From: Pleionea sp. CnH1-48
Lineage (GTDB): Bacteria; Pseudomonadota; Gammaproteobacteria; Enterobacterales; Kangiellaceae
Assembly (NCBI RefSeq): GCF_024124665.1
Contig: NZ_JAMXSB010000009.1
Coordinates: 1-64,000, forward strand
DNA: 64,000 bases
Direction: 5' to 3'
Shown here: positions 7,510 through 15,850 of the stretch, in pieces
Layout of the letters: each line of letters starts with the position of its first letter
Numbering within the stretch: the stretch's first letter is position 1
Made by a program: the position numbers and the translations under genes
The notes under the pieces: generated by a model
Told to the model about the DNA's origin: nothing
The model's input: the letters and a program-made list of their open reading frames with translations, nothing else
Databases searched by the model: none

Positions 7510-7626
7510 TTAATTTAGGAGTGAATACTCCTTTTTGGCATTGGAATGTTTTTGATCAGACACGGCAAAGCAGGCAGCGCCTTGAGCTGCTTGTTGCTGA
7601 ATGTTCCAATCAAATACTGCTTGCAT
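7510..7626 (-). CDS. Possible 38-residue protein
   Basis: On the minus strand an ATG preceded by TTAGGACG opens a 38-codon frame starting MQAVFDWNIQ and ending YSLLN. The peptide is soluble, with Ala/Gln-rich and Lys-rich parts and one cysteine. A small hairpin (GGGAGCAAATGGCTCCC near 7480-7497) and the strong terminator at 7410-7439 follow, so the stretch has the layout of a short transcription unit. No family recognised. It could instead be a non-coding RNA gene. Confidence 0.35.
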   Translation of the reverse strand: MQAVFDWNIQQQAAQGAACFAVSDQKHSNAKKEYSLLN

Positions 7627-7869
7627 GTTTTACGTCCTAATGTTTGTTTATACCCGTCGCTTATCAAAGCCCTTTGGGTAAGTCTGGCGCTATTTTAGCT
7701 GACTTGGCAGTTTATGTTCAAGCGACGCAATAGGAGCCAAGGTTATAAGGCGAAGTGCTTCGTTCTTCATGGCCAAAGAGTTTACTTTCCATTTAGAAAA
7801 CAAATGGTTACCAGCCTTGCTGGGGCATACTAAGCACATCTGGATGCATTAGAAAGTTAAGTGTGGGTT
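7627..7869. other. Intergenic stretch without a recognised gene
   Basis: About 240 bases that should contain the promoter of the small minus-strand unit. No other feature seen. Confidence 0.4.
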
Positions 7870-7920
7870 CGATTTTCAATAATTATTTGTCGATTTTCGA
7901 TAAATAATTATTGAAAATCG
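7870..7920. repeat. Perfect 19-bp inverted repeat upstream of the DUF2975/HTH genes
   Basis: CGATTTTCAATAATTATTT is repeated in perfect inverted form after a 13-base spacer. The spacer itself carries a near copy of the arm start (TCGATTTTCGATAA). It ends 52 bases before the ATG at 7973. No T tract follows in either direction beyond the AT-rich arms, so an operator for the HTH protein encoded at 8622 is as likely as a terminator. Confidence 0.75.
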
Positions 7921-7972
7921 ATTTGCCAAAGGCTATTGTAAAAGCCAGTGAGATATTTAATAGGATTTTGTA

Positions 7973-8620
7973 ATGAGCGAAGAGCATCTTTCTACTATGC
8001 GATTAACCGTTGGTGTAAAACGATTTTTGGATTATTCATGTCTGCTTGTGGCCGCCGGTTTAATTATTTGGGCCATTGCTGTCGTTGTGATTGGAGTGAA
8101 TATTTCGTCAGAGCCAAATGAGCGCCACACCGACATTCATTTTTTGTTGGGGTTTAAAGTGTTCCAAAATGTTGAAGGAGTGGCTGAGTTCACTGAACAT
8201 GCGGAGCTGATTGAAGGGCGAGGTGATATTAAGGTGAACAACAGCAAAAGCCATTTTGCTTGGTACTTGTCGAATGGTATTAACGAAGTGATGGGGTTAC
8301 TGGCTTTATACGGCTTGTTCATTGCGCGAAAGATTTTTTCTCTGTTGGAAAAAAGAGAAGCCTTTAATCATGAGGTTCCAACGCTTATACAAAAAATAGG
8401 CTATGTCATTATTGCTTGGAATATCATTTATCCAATTTTGACTTATATAGGTGGAGTTTTTATTTTGCAAGATATCGGACAGCATTCATCAGCGATTCAA
8501 CTAAACCCCGTAGTTTATTTTAATCTGGGGGGCTTTTTTATTGGGCTGGCTGTATTGGTGCTAGCTGGTGTTATGAAAGAAGCTGCAAACATCCACGAAG
8601 AACAAGCGTTGACAATTTAA
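7973..8620 (+). CDS. DUF2975-type membrane protein
   Basis: The 215-residue protein has about four membrane helices: one near residues 22-42 (LLVAAGLIIWAIAVVVIG), others around 100-118, 140-165 and 182-202. This pattern, plus the immediately following small HTH gene, matches the DUF2975/YozG-type pairs found widely in bacteria, where the small regulator is thought to control the membrane protein. The function of DUF2975 proteins is unknown. The next gene begins two bases after this stop, so the two form an operon. The palindrome at 7870-7920 is the obvious candidate control site. Confidence 0.7.
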   Translation: MSEEHLSTMRLTVGVKRFLDYSCLLVAAGLIIWAIAVVVIGVNISSEPNERHTDIHFLLGFKVFQNVEGVAEFTEHAELIEGRGDIKVNNSKSHFAWYLSNGINEVMGLLALYGLFIARKIFSLLEKREAFNHEVPTLIQKIGYVIIAWNIIYPILTYIGGVFILQDIGQHSSAIQLNPVVYFNLGGFFIGLAVLVLAGVMKEAANIHEEQALTI

Positions 8621-8621
8621 T

Positions 8622-8837
8622 ATGGCTAAGTCGATCAAAGTAAACTTGGATCTTTTATTGGTTCAACGTAAAAAGTCTCTGACAGAGCTGTCTGAAGAAG
8701 TGGGCATTACTATGGCAAACTTGTCGACTCTAAAACGAGGAAAAGGCAAAGCCATTCGTTTTTCTACACTGCTTGCACTCTGTGAGGCGCTCGATTGTGA
8801 GCCTGGTGATTTGTTGCAGTTGGAAGATATAGAATAG
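8622..8837 (+). CDS. Small Cro/C1-type (Xre) HTH regulator, YozG-like
   Basis: The 71-residue protein is a single helix-turn-helix domain: LTELSEEVGITMANLSTLKRG is the HTH, followed by FSTLLALCEALDCEPGDLL, the typical last helices of the HTH_26 subgroup. It begins two bases after the DUF2975 stop, the normal arrangement of this pair. It probably binds DNA as a dimer and controls its own operon. The operator is not proven, but the long inverted repeat upstream of the first gene is the natural candidate. Confidence 0.85.
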   Translation: MAKSIKVNLDLLLVQRKKSLTELSEEVGITMANLSTLKRGKGKAIRFSTLLALCEALDCEPGDLLQLEDIE

Positions 8838-8860
8838 CTCGATATTAAAAAGGTTTAGCA

Positions 8861-9232
8861 ATGAATTTAAATCAGATCACATTACCTGTAAAAAATATGC
8901 CGGAGGCCGTCGCCTTCTATCAAAAGTTAGGCTTTAAGCTGATCGTTGATACACCACATTATGCTCGATTTGAGTGTCCAGATGGGGATGCCACCTTTTC
9001 GTTAGATCTTGATGAAGATGATTATACTAATGGTGCTGTTATCTATTTTGAACATAGCAAGCTAGACGAATGGGTTAATGAATTGATCAAGCAAGGCATT
9101 GAGTTTGACTCGATGCCAGAAGATCAACGTTATCTTTGGCGTGAGGCGATTCTTTTTGATCCCAGTGGCAACAAGATAAAGCTCTATTGGGCTGGAGAGA
9201 ATCGTAAGAACCCGCCGTGGCGAGTGAGATAG
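8861..9232 (+). CDS. VOC-superfamily (glyoxalase/bleomycin-resistance fold) protein
   Basis: The 123-residue length and the motifs KNMPEAVAFYQKLGFKL at the N-terminus and ILFDPSGNKIKLYWAGE at the C-terminus are typical of a single-domain VOC protein. Metal-binding positions are only partly recognisable (Glu/Asp in the last strand region replaced by LYWAGE), so catalytic activity is uncertain. It follows the HTH gene by 23 bases and may be co-transcribed. Its last 85 or so bases recur in degenerate form at 13296-13382, on the far side of the esterase/LytTR block. Confidence 0.85.
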   Translation: MNLNQITLPVKNMPEAVAFYQKLGFKLIVDTPHYARFECPDGDATFSLDLDEDDYTNGAVIYFEHSKLDEWVNELIKQGIEFDSMPEDQRYLWREAILFDPSGNKIKLYWAGENRKNPPWRVR

Positions 9233-9340
9233 CCGATGTGACTTTCACACAAGGGGAGTGCATTTCGGCAGGTTTTGCTGCTCATCAGAGATACTTGTCG
9301 ATAGTCTGAAGCTACATTCAATGAGCAGTAGGACATAGCA

Positions 9341-10711
9341 ATGAGACAGTTGACATATACCCTTTTTGTAGTGGTTTGTTTGATTTCCTGGAATGCAATA
9401 TCGGCGGGCGAAACCGACCAAGATGTATTTTCCGAACAAATAGAGTTTAAATCCATCAAGTTAGGAGAAAAAAGAACATTTCATATCAAGCTTCCAGCTA
9501 GTTATTATACTAATACAGAGAAAAATTACCCTGTCCTTTATGTGCTAGACGGGGATAGACTCAAAGCTTTCGCTGAGTTTACGCAGGGTTTTTTAGCTTC
9601 CAAACAACATATTCCTGAAATGATCATTGTATCTATTCTTAATACTGGTGAGCGAACACGTGATTTTAGCCCTTACTTTCGCTATAACAATAAAGAAAAT
9701 TCGGGCGCGAGCCACTTTCTTGCTTTTCTTAAAGAGGAGTTAGTTCCGTTAATAAGCAAAACCTATCGTGCATCCGATTATCGTATTCTCGCTGGTCATT
9801 CAAAAAGTGGTCTTTTTGTTTATCACTCACTTATTAAAGAGCCCGAGCTTTATCGGGCTCGCTTTGCTTTCAGTCCTTCTCTTCACCATACTCCAAAGTT
9901 ACAACAAGACCTAAAAGACTTTCTAAAGTCGAGTAGTCAGATTAATGGGTTTTTGTATACTAATGTTGGGGGTAATGAGTTTTTCAAAATAAAGGATGGT
10001 TTTGAGTTTGCAAAGCATTCATTTAGTCAGTATCCCAAAAACGGTCTTCGTGTTATTTTCGACCACAACGAATATGATGGCCATCAGTCAACTCCAAACA
10101 TTGGCTTCCATAATGCCTTTAAAAGCTTATATCAGCCGCATAAGTTATCCTCCGGCTATAGAACATTGTCTTATTCGCAAATTGTCGCGCATTTCGAAGA
10201 CGTTTCCCTGGAGTTCGGCCAGTCAATCTTCCCTGGAATTTCAGAGTTGGAAAGCATGCAAAGATACTATTTTTCTACCGAGCCTGATGTTACCGTTCTG
10301 AAAAAAATTCACCGCGTCATGAATTATTACTACCCTAATGAAGAAGGTAACAACAATGGTCTGTTTTATATTAATTGGCTGAATAACGGCGCAAGCACGA
10401 GTTTTGACTATTCTCAAGCTAAGCCTGATGAGTCTGTGTTGCTTGATCTTGCTTACACGAAAGCGATTAAATCAGACTTTAATACTGCTTTATTTGTTAT
10501 TGAGTTGGCTATAAAATCTTACCCTGATTCTTACAAACCCATTGAGTATAAAGCTCAGCTTTTAGAAAGAATGGGTGATAAAAAAGAAGCATTGCTCTTC
10601 TATAATAAGGCTCTGAAATTAAATTCAAAAAAAGGTGCTGAGTTAGTCGAGTTTTATAAGCGGAAAATAAAACAGCTAAAAAGTAACACAGTTAGTAGAG
10701 CCTCAAACTAA
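9341..10711 (+). CDS. Secreted esterase (esterase D / enterochelin-esterase-like fold) with TPR tail
   Basis: The 456-residue protein starts with a signal peptide (residues 1-22, ending ISA). An esterase domain follows: FHIKLPASYYTN, YPVLYVLDGD and the nucleophile motif AGHSKSG with Ser at about 154. An HQ in the DGHQSTP region near 250 fits the catalytic His. The C-terminal part (about 370-445) looks like TPR repeats (DFNTALFVIELAIKSYPDSY). Members of this fold hydrolyse ester bonds in siderophores, S-formylglutathione or other small esters; the substrate here is unknown. It precedes a LytS/LytR-type pair by 62 bases and is probably its target or partner. Confidence 0.8.
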   Translation: MRQLTYTLFVVVCLISWNAISAGETDQDVFSEQIEFKSIKLGEKRTFHIKLPASYYTNTEKNYPVLYVLDGDRLKAFAEFTQGFLASKQHIPEMIIVSILNTGERTRDFSPYFRYNNKENSGASHFLAFLKEELVPLISKTYRASDYRILAGHSKSGLFVYHSLIKEPELYRARFAFSPSLHHTPKLQQDLKDFLKSSSQINGFLYTNVGGNEFFKIKDGFEFAKHSFSQYPKNGLRVIFDHNEYDGHQSTPNIGFHNAFKSLYQPHKLSSGYRTLSYSQIVAHFEDVSLEFGQSIFPGISELESMQRYYFSTEPDVTVLKKIHRVMNYYYPNEEGNNNGLFYINWLNNGASTSFDYSQAKPDESVLLDLAYTKAIKSDFNTALFVIELAIKSYPDSYKPIEYKAQLLERMGDKKEALLFYNKALKLNSKKGAELVEFYKRKIKQLKSNTVSRASN

Positions 10712-10773
10712 TGCATGTATATAGGTTTAATTATAATCATAGGTTGTGCGCAACATACACTTAAGGGAAGTGC

Positions 10774-12507
10774 TTGAAAACTATATTGCTTATATTATTC
10801 TGTACTGTGTGTATTTCAAGCTCTCTAAAGGCTAATGAAATACCAGAGTACTTGGGTGAGCCTCTTGATCTAGCAAAGTTCCCAGTTGCAAAACTCTATA
10901 AAGGTGATGATTTCAAATTGGTTGCAGAAGATCTTAACGTGAAAGGCATATTTCGTGAGGTTTCGAGTGAACAAAATGTTTGGCGGATACAACTCCCATT
11001 TATAGTGGCAGACAAATACTTGAGTCGTCAGGATATCTGGTTTCAGTTGAGGTCTAATGTGGTTGCAACCACTGTTTCTATTAACGGTCAATTGCTATTG
11101 AAAAATGGGGCGGTAGGTCAAAGTGCTGATGAGGAGGCTGCAGGTAGAAGCTTAGTAAGGAGTCAGATTACTAACGAAACCTTAAAAAAAGGAGTCAATG
11201 TCATTCAGCTTGAGTTTTCTAACTATCGTCATCTTAAAGGGGCCATTTTTAGAGATGTAAGCATTGGGCCTCTTGAAGAGTTTCAGCATCAGTCTCGGCT
11301 GATGTCTACCGCACCGCTTGTGCTTTCTGGAATATTCTTATTTTCCGTGATTGCAAATCTTGGGTTTTACTTTGCTATGGGTAGGCAAATTGTATTTCTA
11401 ACTCAAACCTTATTGTTTTCCTTATGCTTTTTATTGATGCTAAGCGAAGTGTTGTATTGGAACGGATTGTCAGCAACCGTCTCTCTTATGGATAAGTCAA
11501 CATTCACTAGTTTGCTTGAATATGCAATTTACATTAGCTTGTTACTAACCCTTAATGTTCACTTTAAGATGTCTAAGAAGTGGCTTTTTAAATGGTTTCT
11601 GGCGTTTATATTTCTAGTAGTGATTGCTGAGCTTGTCGGATTGCATAGCGCCTTGGTTTTATCGACTTTGTTACTTGCTTTTTGTTTATTTGTAACGATG
11701 AGGAAAGAGGAAGGCAGTATTTTAATGCTTGCTTTTTCAGTCTTTTTTGTCGCTGTTGTCTATATTGACCAAAGTGATATTTTAGACAGTGAAAGTTGGG
11801 TTTTAAGTAATTTTATTATAACCTCATTTGTATTTAAGATTGATAACTTAGCAATGGCTATTTTCAGTATACTAATGATGGTTATTTCGTCTAGACGTAT
11901 CTTGCGAAATACAATAGCTCTAAACAAGACGAAGATGCAGTTGGAACAATTAGAGTTTCAGTTTGTCCAAAAGCACATCCAACCGCACTTTCTTATGAAC
12001 ACTTTGATGAGTTTGCAACAGCTAATAAAAACGGACCAAAAGCTCGCTGGAGAGATGGTTGAGGCATTATCAGAAGAGTTCTATCTAATGACAAATATGT
12101 TAAAGCGGCCTGAAGTTAAGATAGATCAGGAAATACGAATGTGTTACAGCTATCTTAAAATTATGTCATTGCAGCAAAAGGCAAACTTTGAGCTAAAGGT
12201 AAAGAATATCTCGGGCGATGAGCTTATACCTCCGGCTGTATTTCAAACTATTATAGAGAATGGGTTAACCCATGGTTTTAAAAGTGCTGAGTCAGCAAAG
12301 TTTGTCATTATTAAAGAAGAATCTATGAGTACGAGGCGCTATATCATTTCTAATAATGGTTCTAGGTCGTCAAGTGTTTCACATTCGACAGGAACTGGGT
12401 TAGATTATGTTAGATCTCGTTTGGAATATTGGTGGCCAAATAGCAGTGAGGTTACATCCAATAAGACGAAGTATGGCTGGGAAACAGTTATCAAGTTAGA
12501 GCTTTAA
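10774..12507 (+). CDS. LytS/YehU-type sensor histidine kinase
   Basis: The 577-residue protein has a TTG start after an AAGGGAAG ribosome site and a signal peptide (MKTILLILFCTVCISSS). An extracytoplasmic beta-rich domain to about residue 180 and a 7TM-like membrane block (about 180-380) follow, the DISM-type sensor layout. The kinase part is of the His_kinase family: the phospho-acceptor region QKHIQPHFLMN (His at about 401 or 405), then an N-box IIENGLTHG near 495 and a TGTGLDYV G-box. It would autophosphorylate and pass phosphate to the LytTR regulator encoded right after it. The ligand is unknown. Confidence 0.85.
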   Translation: MKTILLILFCTVCISSSLKANEIPEYLGEPLDLAKFPVAKLYKGDDFKLVAEDLNVKGIFREVSSEQNVWRIQLPFIVADKYLSRQDIWFQLRSNVVATTVSINGQLLLKNGAVGQSADEEAAGRSLVRSQITNETLKKGVNVIQLEFSNYRHLKGAIFRDVSIGPLEEFQHQSRLMSTAPLVLSGIFLFSVIANLGFYFAMGRQIVFLTQTLLFSLCFLLMLSEVLYWNGLSATVSLMDKSTFTSLLEYAIYISLLLTLNVHFKMSKKWLFKWFLAFIFLVVIAELVGLHSALVLSTLLLAFCLFVTMRKEEGSILMLAFSVFFVAVVYIDQSDILDSESWVLSNFIITSFVFKIDNLAMAIFSILMMVISSRRILRNTIALNKTKMQLEQLEFQFVQKHIQPHFLMNTLMSLQQLIKTDQKLAGEMVEALSEEFYLMTNMLKRPEVKIDQEIRMCYSYLKIMSLQQKANFELKVKNISGDELIPPAVFQTIIENGLTHGFKSAESAKFVIIKEESMSTRRYIISNNGSRSSSVSHSTGTGLDYVRSRLEYWWPNSSEVTSNKTKYGWETVIKLEL

Positions 12508-12519
12508 TAAGATTTGAGC

Positions 12520-13215
12520 ATGATAAATATTTTGATCGTAGAAGATGTCGCTTTAGTAGCTGACTGTATTGCCGATTTATGCCGTGAATATTTTTCGAGG
12601 TGCAGAGTAGATATTGTTAACTCAACGAGCATGGCAAAAAATAGATTGGACACTAATCAATATGATTTAATGCTTCTCGACCTAAATATCAATGGTGCTG
12701 ATGGCTACTCTGTTCTCGAGCATCGCAATGCGAAAACGTTTTACACCATAGTCATTACTGCTTCACCTGAAAAAGCAGCTAGAGCTTTTGATTTTGGTGT
12801 GTTGGACTTTGTGACAAAACCAGTTTCTGTCAAACGTTTCCACCAAGCGATGCGACGCTTTGAAAATATAGAAAAAAGCTCACGTATTCAGATATCTCAA
12901 CTTTCAGTCAAGTCGCAAGGTGAACTCACTCTAGTTCCAGTGGAGGAAATAGACTTTATAAAAGCTAGCGGAAATTATAGTGAAATAGTTACAAAGACGG
13001 GCCAGCGACTGTTGCATGATAAAAGCATGGAGCAGCTAGCTTCATTACTGGAGGATAGTTTTCTTAGGGTCCACCGTTCATATTTAGCTCAAAAGTCCCT
13101 TATTAGGTCTGTTGTCAATCATGGTGCAGGTAAATATAGCGTGACACTTAAAACAGGTAGTAACCTACCTATGAGTAGAGCTGTTTATAAACAAGAGTAT
13201 AAAGATAAAAAATAA
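12520..13215 (+). CDS. LytTR-family response regulator
   Basis: The N-terminal receiver domain (INILIVEDVALVAD, phospho-acceptor Asp in YDLMLLDLNING, Lys in DFVTKPV) is followed by a LytTR DNA-binding domain (LVPVEEIDFIKASGNYSEIV, FLRVHRSYLAQ). This is the AlgR/LytR architecture. A TTG at 12514 would add two residues, but the ATG at 12520 is the better start. It is the partner of the kinase ending seven bases before that TTG. LytTR proteins bind pairs of imperfect direct repeats; I did not find a convincing pair in front of the esterase. Confidence 0.9.
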   Translation: MINILIVEDVALVADCIADLCREYFSRCRVDIVNSTSMAKNRLDTNQYDLMLLDLNINGADGYSVLEHRNAKTFYTIVITASPEKAARAFDFGVLDFVTKPVSVKRFHQAMRRFENIEKSSRIQISQLSVKSQGELTLVPVEEIDFIKASGNYSEIVTKTGQRLLHDKSMEQLASLLEDSFLRVHRSYLAQKSLIRSVVNHGAGKYSVTLKTGSNLPMSRAVYKQEYKDKK

Positions 13216-13295
13216 AGTTTAAATATTAACGGTCAGTGCCAAAAAACTCTGTGACTTTTTACTTTATCAGAAGATAAGCACGGCCTTTGTCTCGA

Positions 13296-13382
13296 GGTGT
13301 TTTTTCGATCCTCGGCGGGAACAAGATAAAACTCTATTGGGCTGGAGAGAACCGTAAAAACCCGCCGTGGCGAGTAAAATAA
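13296..13382 (+). pseudogene. Degenerate copy of the VOC gene 3' end
   Basis: From about 13317 the sequence encodes GNKIKLYWAGENRKNPPWRV and a stop, nearly the same as the end of the VOC gene at 8861-9232, with mostly silent changes. Just upstream the match continues weakly (TTTTTTCGATCC against TTTTTGATCCC) but is frameshifted. No other VOC sequence is present, so it is a tail remnant. Confidence 0.8.
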
Positions 13383-13388
13383 AAGCAG

Positions 13389-14189
13389 TTATATATAATC
13401 TTCGATGACTTTTGCTATAGGCTTGATAACGTCTTTATCCTCCCAGTACTGTCCATGGCTGGCAGGATTCCAGTTGGTCAAAAAGCTGCCGACATTGACT
13501 TCGTGATCGTGCAGCCAGTCTACCTCATAAGATAATGCCATATTTTTTAGTGGGTAGCCTAAAACATCAGATGAATCAAAGTAGTTGTGCCACTCAAATT
13601 CATCATTCGGACGCTCAAATAGTTGTGGTGAGTCGAGAGCAGCTCTGAAGATGGGGATACTACTGCCTGTGGTAAATAAATACTTACAGGAATCAAGCCG
13701 ACGAAAACTTTTTTCTTCGCTAGTTCCAGAATCAGACTCAAAGAAACGTAGGTTTTTCATTGCGTCCCAAATATAGTTCGATATTTGCTCCGAGCCCAAA
13801 GAGTGAGCAACTACCACCACTGGAGAGTTAGCGTTTTCCAGTTCTGCCAAGGTATTGTCAAAAGCCAGTGCAATTTTTCCATGCACTTGTTTGTAGAGAC
13901 GTTGGTCATTACTGAGACTATGCTCTATCGACGCAGCATCGGAAAAGGAAAAAAGCATAAACTTTCTTAGGAAGTCCCACTTGAGGTCATATTTTTCGTC
14001 AGCCTCTGTCCAATAGTCTTCTTGATTCGCCTGTAACAAATCTTGATAGAAGCAGCTTTCTAAATGAACGTTTTTATCCCAGTCACTTTTGCCTACGCGT
14101 TTTCGAAGCTTTCTGACTAGCTCAAGATGATAGTTGGGATTGGTATCTCCCATACCGTGAATTGTGATAACACCCACTTTTTTAGCCAT
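13389..14189 (-). CDS. Alpha/beta-hydrolase-fold protein
   Basis: The 266-residue cytosolic protein begins VGVITIHGMGDTNPNY, where HGMG forms an oxyanion-type loop. The nucleophile elbow is VVVVAHSLGSEQ with Ser at about 130. A late LHDHEVNVGSF could supply the catalytic His. There is no signal peptide. Such HGMG/AHSLG proteins are lipase-like serine hydrolases of unknown substrate. It faces the LytTR block and is followed by the VOC-tail remnant. The ribosome site on the minus strand is GGGAGAAAGC just before the ATG. Confidence 0.75.
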   Translation of the reverse strand: MAKKVGVITIHGMGDTNPNYHLELVRKLRKRVGKSDWDKNVHLESCFYQDLLQANQEDYWTEADEKYDLKWDFLRKFMLFSFSDAASIEHSLSNDQRLYKQVHGKIALAFDNTLAELENANSPVVVVAHSLGSEQISNYIWDAMKNLRFFESDSGTSEEKSFRRLDSCKYLFTTGSSIPIFRAALDSPQLFERPNDEFEWHNYFDSSDVLGYPLKNMALSYEVDWLHDHEVNVGSFLTNWNPASHGQYWEDKDVIKPIAKVIEDYI

Positions 14190-14451
14190 GTGCTTTCTCC
14201 CTTCGCTAACTCGTTGAGCAATAATTGCTCATTACATTCCAAACTATAGACACAAGTGCTCGATGTCGGTTGTCTCTAGTGAATAAATTGCACAATGTTC
14301 TCAATATGAGCTTTGTGATGATTTGACTTCTTTGGTGATCAGTACTCAATAATCCGTTATAAAATATTGATTTTATTGCTATTGTTACTTTTGGCGAATA
14401 TTTTAAAAGAAAAGCAAACCACTATGGGGTGGGCTTCGTCATACAGGGTAT

Positions 14452-15024
14452 ATGAATAATAAAGAATACATGAGCGTGGCCCAAATTAAAGCGGGAGACC
14501 ACCAAGCCTTTCAATCATTGGTAGAAGCCTACAGCCAGAAGCTGTATGCCGCTGCCTATCGTATTTTGCAGGATCAAGCCCATGCAGAGGATTGTGTGCA
14601 AGAGGTGTTTGTTAAGGTCTATCAAAAAATCGGCAGCTTCGACGAGAAAGCAAAGCTTTCTACCTGGTTGTATTCGATAACGGTTAATCATGCTATCGAT
14701 ATGCAGCGCCGACTGTCGAAGCAAAATAGCCGCGAAACTTCCACAACCGTTAATGAAGAAGATTCGTCGAATCCAACCCCTGAGCAAATACAGTGGAATA
14801 ATAATATTCACTCGTTAACGCAAAACGCACTACTGCAACTGGGGGATGACATTCGCATTGCTTTTCTTCTGCGTCACTATGAAGAGCAAACCATCGAAGA
14901 TATTAGCCTGATTCTAGATGTGAATCCGAACACGGTAAAAAACCGAATTTTTAGAGCTGTAAAGCGCTTAAAAGAATTACTCGAGCCTAAGTTAGGATCG
15001 GTAGAGGTAAACCGCTATGAATGA
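14452..15024 (+). CDS. ECF-type RNA polymerase sigma factor
   Basis: The 190-residue protein has sigma region 2 (FQSLVEAYSQKLYAAAYRIL, AEDCVQEVFVKVYQKI, then FDEKAKLSTWLYSITVNHA) and region 4 (IRIAFLLRHYEEQTIEDISL then LDVNPNTVKNRIFRAVKRLK). This is the RpoE/SigW-like ECF layout. The downstream gene, overlapping by eight bases, looks like its membrane anti-sigma factor, so activity is probably held back at the inner membrane. The two HEAT-repeat exported proteins that follow are the likely output or sensing partners. A later ATG (14470) is an alternative start. Confidence 0.93.
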   Translation: MNNKEYMSVAQIKAGDHQAFQSLVEAYSQKLYAAAYRILQDQAHAEDCVQEVFVKVYQKIGSFDEKAKLSTWLYSITVNHAIDMQRRLSKQNSRETSTTVNEEDSSNPTPEQIQWNNNIHSLTQNALLQLGDDIRIAFLLRHYEEQTIEDISLILDVNPNTVKNRIFRAVKRLKELLEPKLGSVEVNRYE

Positions 15025-15781
15025 AGAAGACTTGATTTTATTTTATTACGGCGAGTTAGAGCCAGAAAAATCAGAGGCTATGGTTAAAGCAATGGAAGCT
15101 TCACCAGAACTGCAACTAGAGTATGCAAAACTGTGTGAGTTAATGGACGCCACATTGACAGAACCTGTGCCTCAGGCCAGTGTTAATCTGAATCAAAATA
15201 TTATGTCAGCGATACATAGGCTAGAGCCAGAGTCTATGAAGAAAAAAAATAAGCAGCAAGATGCATCGAGCCAGTGGCAGTGGTTACCTTTATTTAAGGG
15301 CTCTTTCGCTTTCGGCATTAGTATGGCATTGATTATGGGAGCATTTTTCTTAGGCCGTTGGAGTGGTGAACCTCCAGTAGATATTGCTCAACAGCCAGTC
15401 TTCTCGAAGCAGGACAGCCAAAGAATTTTACTCGCCAATATCAGTAGTCACCTAGATTCCAGTGACCGTCTACTAACTGTTGTCAGCAACGGCAATGGTG
15501 ATATCGCTCAACAGATCCATGAGCGAAGACAGATAATTGAGGAACTTGTTGTCTTCAATCGATTGTATCGAAGAATCGTAGAAAATAATGGCGACAAACA
15601 ACTTTTAGCTACGCTCCAACAAATTGAATCTATTCTAATTGAACTGAATAATAACTCAGAACAGATACCTGGTAATGAAGAGTATAACGACCTCAAACTC
15701 GTAAAAGAACGGCTCCACAGCACCGATCTTTTATTTAAGTTACGAATTACCAATAACAACTTAAAAAGAAATCGAATTTAA
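15017..15781 (+). CDS. Putative membrane anti-sigma factor
   Basis: The 254-residue protein has a cytosolic head resembling anti-sigma N-termini (MNEEDLILFYYGELEPEKSE), one membrane helix at about 95-112 (FAFGISMALIMGAFFLG), and a periplasmic helical part rich in coiled-coil-like stretches (IHERRQIIEELVVFNRLYRR). The gene overlaps the sigma gene by eight bases, which is typical of sigma/anti-sigma pairs. No zinc-binding HxxxCxxC motif is visible, so it is not a canonical ZAS protein. Regulation of the sigma factor is inferred from position and topology. Confidence 0.7.
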   Translation: MNEEDLILFYYGELEPEKSEAMVKAMEASPELQLEYAKLCELMDATLTEPVPQASVNLNQNIMSAIHRLEPESMKKKNKQQDASSQWQWLPLFKGSFAFGISMALIMGAFFLGRWSGEPPVDIAQQPVFSKQDSQRILLANISSHLDSSDRLLTVVSNGNGDIAQQIHERRQIIEELVVFNRLYRRIVENNGDKQLLATLQQIESILIELNNNSEQIPGNEEYNDLKLVKERLHSTDLLFKLRITNNNLKRNRI

Positions 15782-15850
15782 AGCAAACCTCCGACTCTTC
15801 TAGTCCGTCATAAAAGTGAATGCAAATAGAAAGTCAGTTAAGTAAGGTAA

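Noticed and set aside
7870-7920. Possible CRISPR-like repeat
   Set aside because: It is a single inverted repeat without spacer series; no CRISPR array or cas gene is seen in the window.
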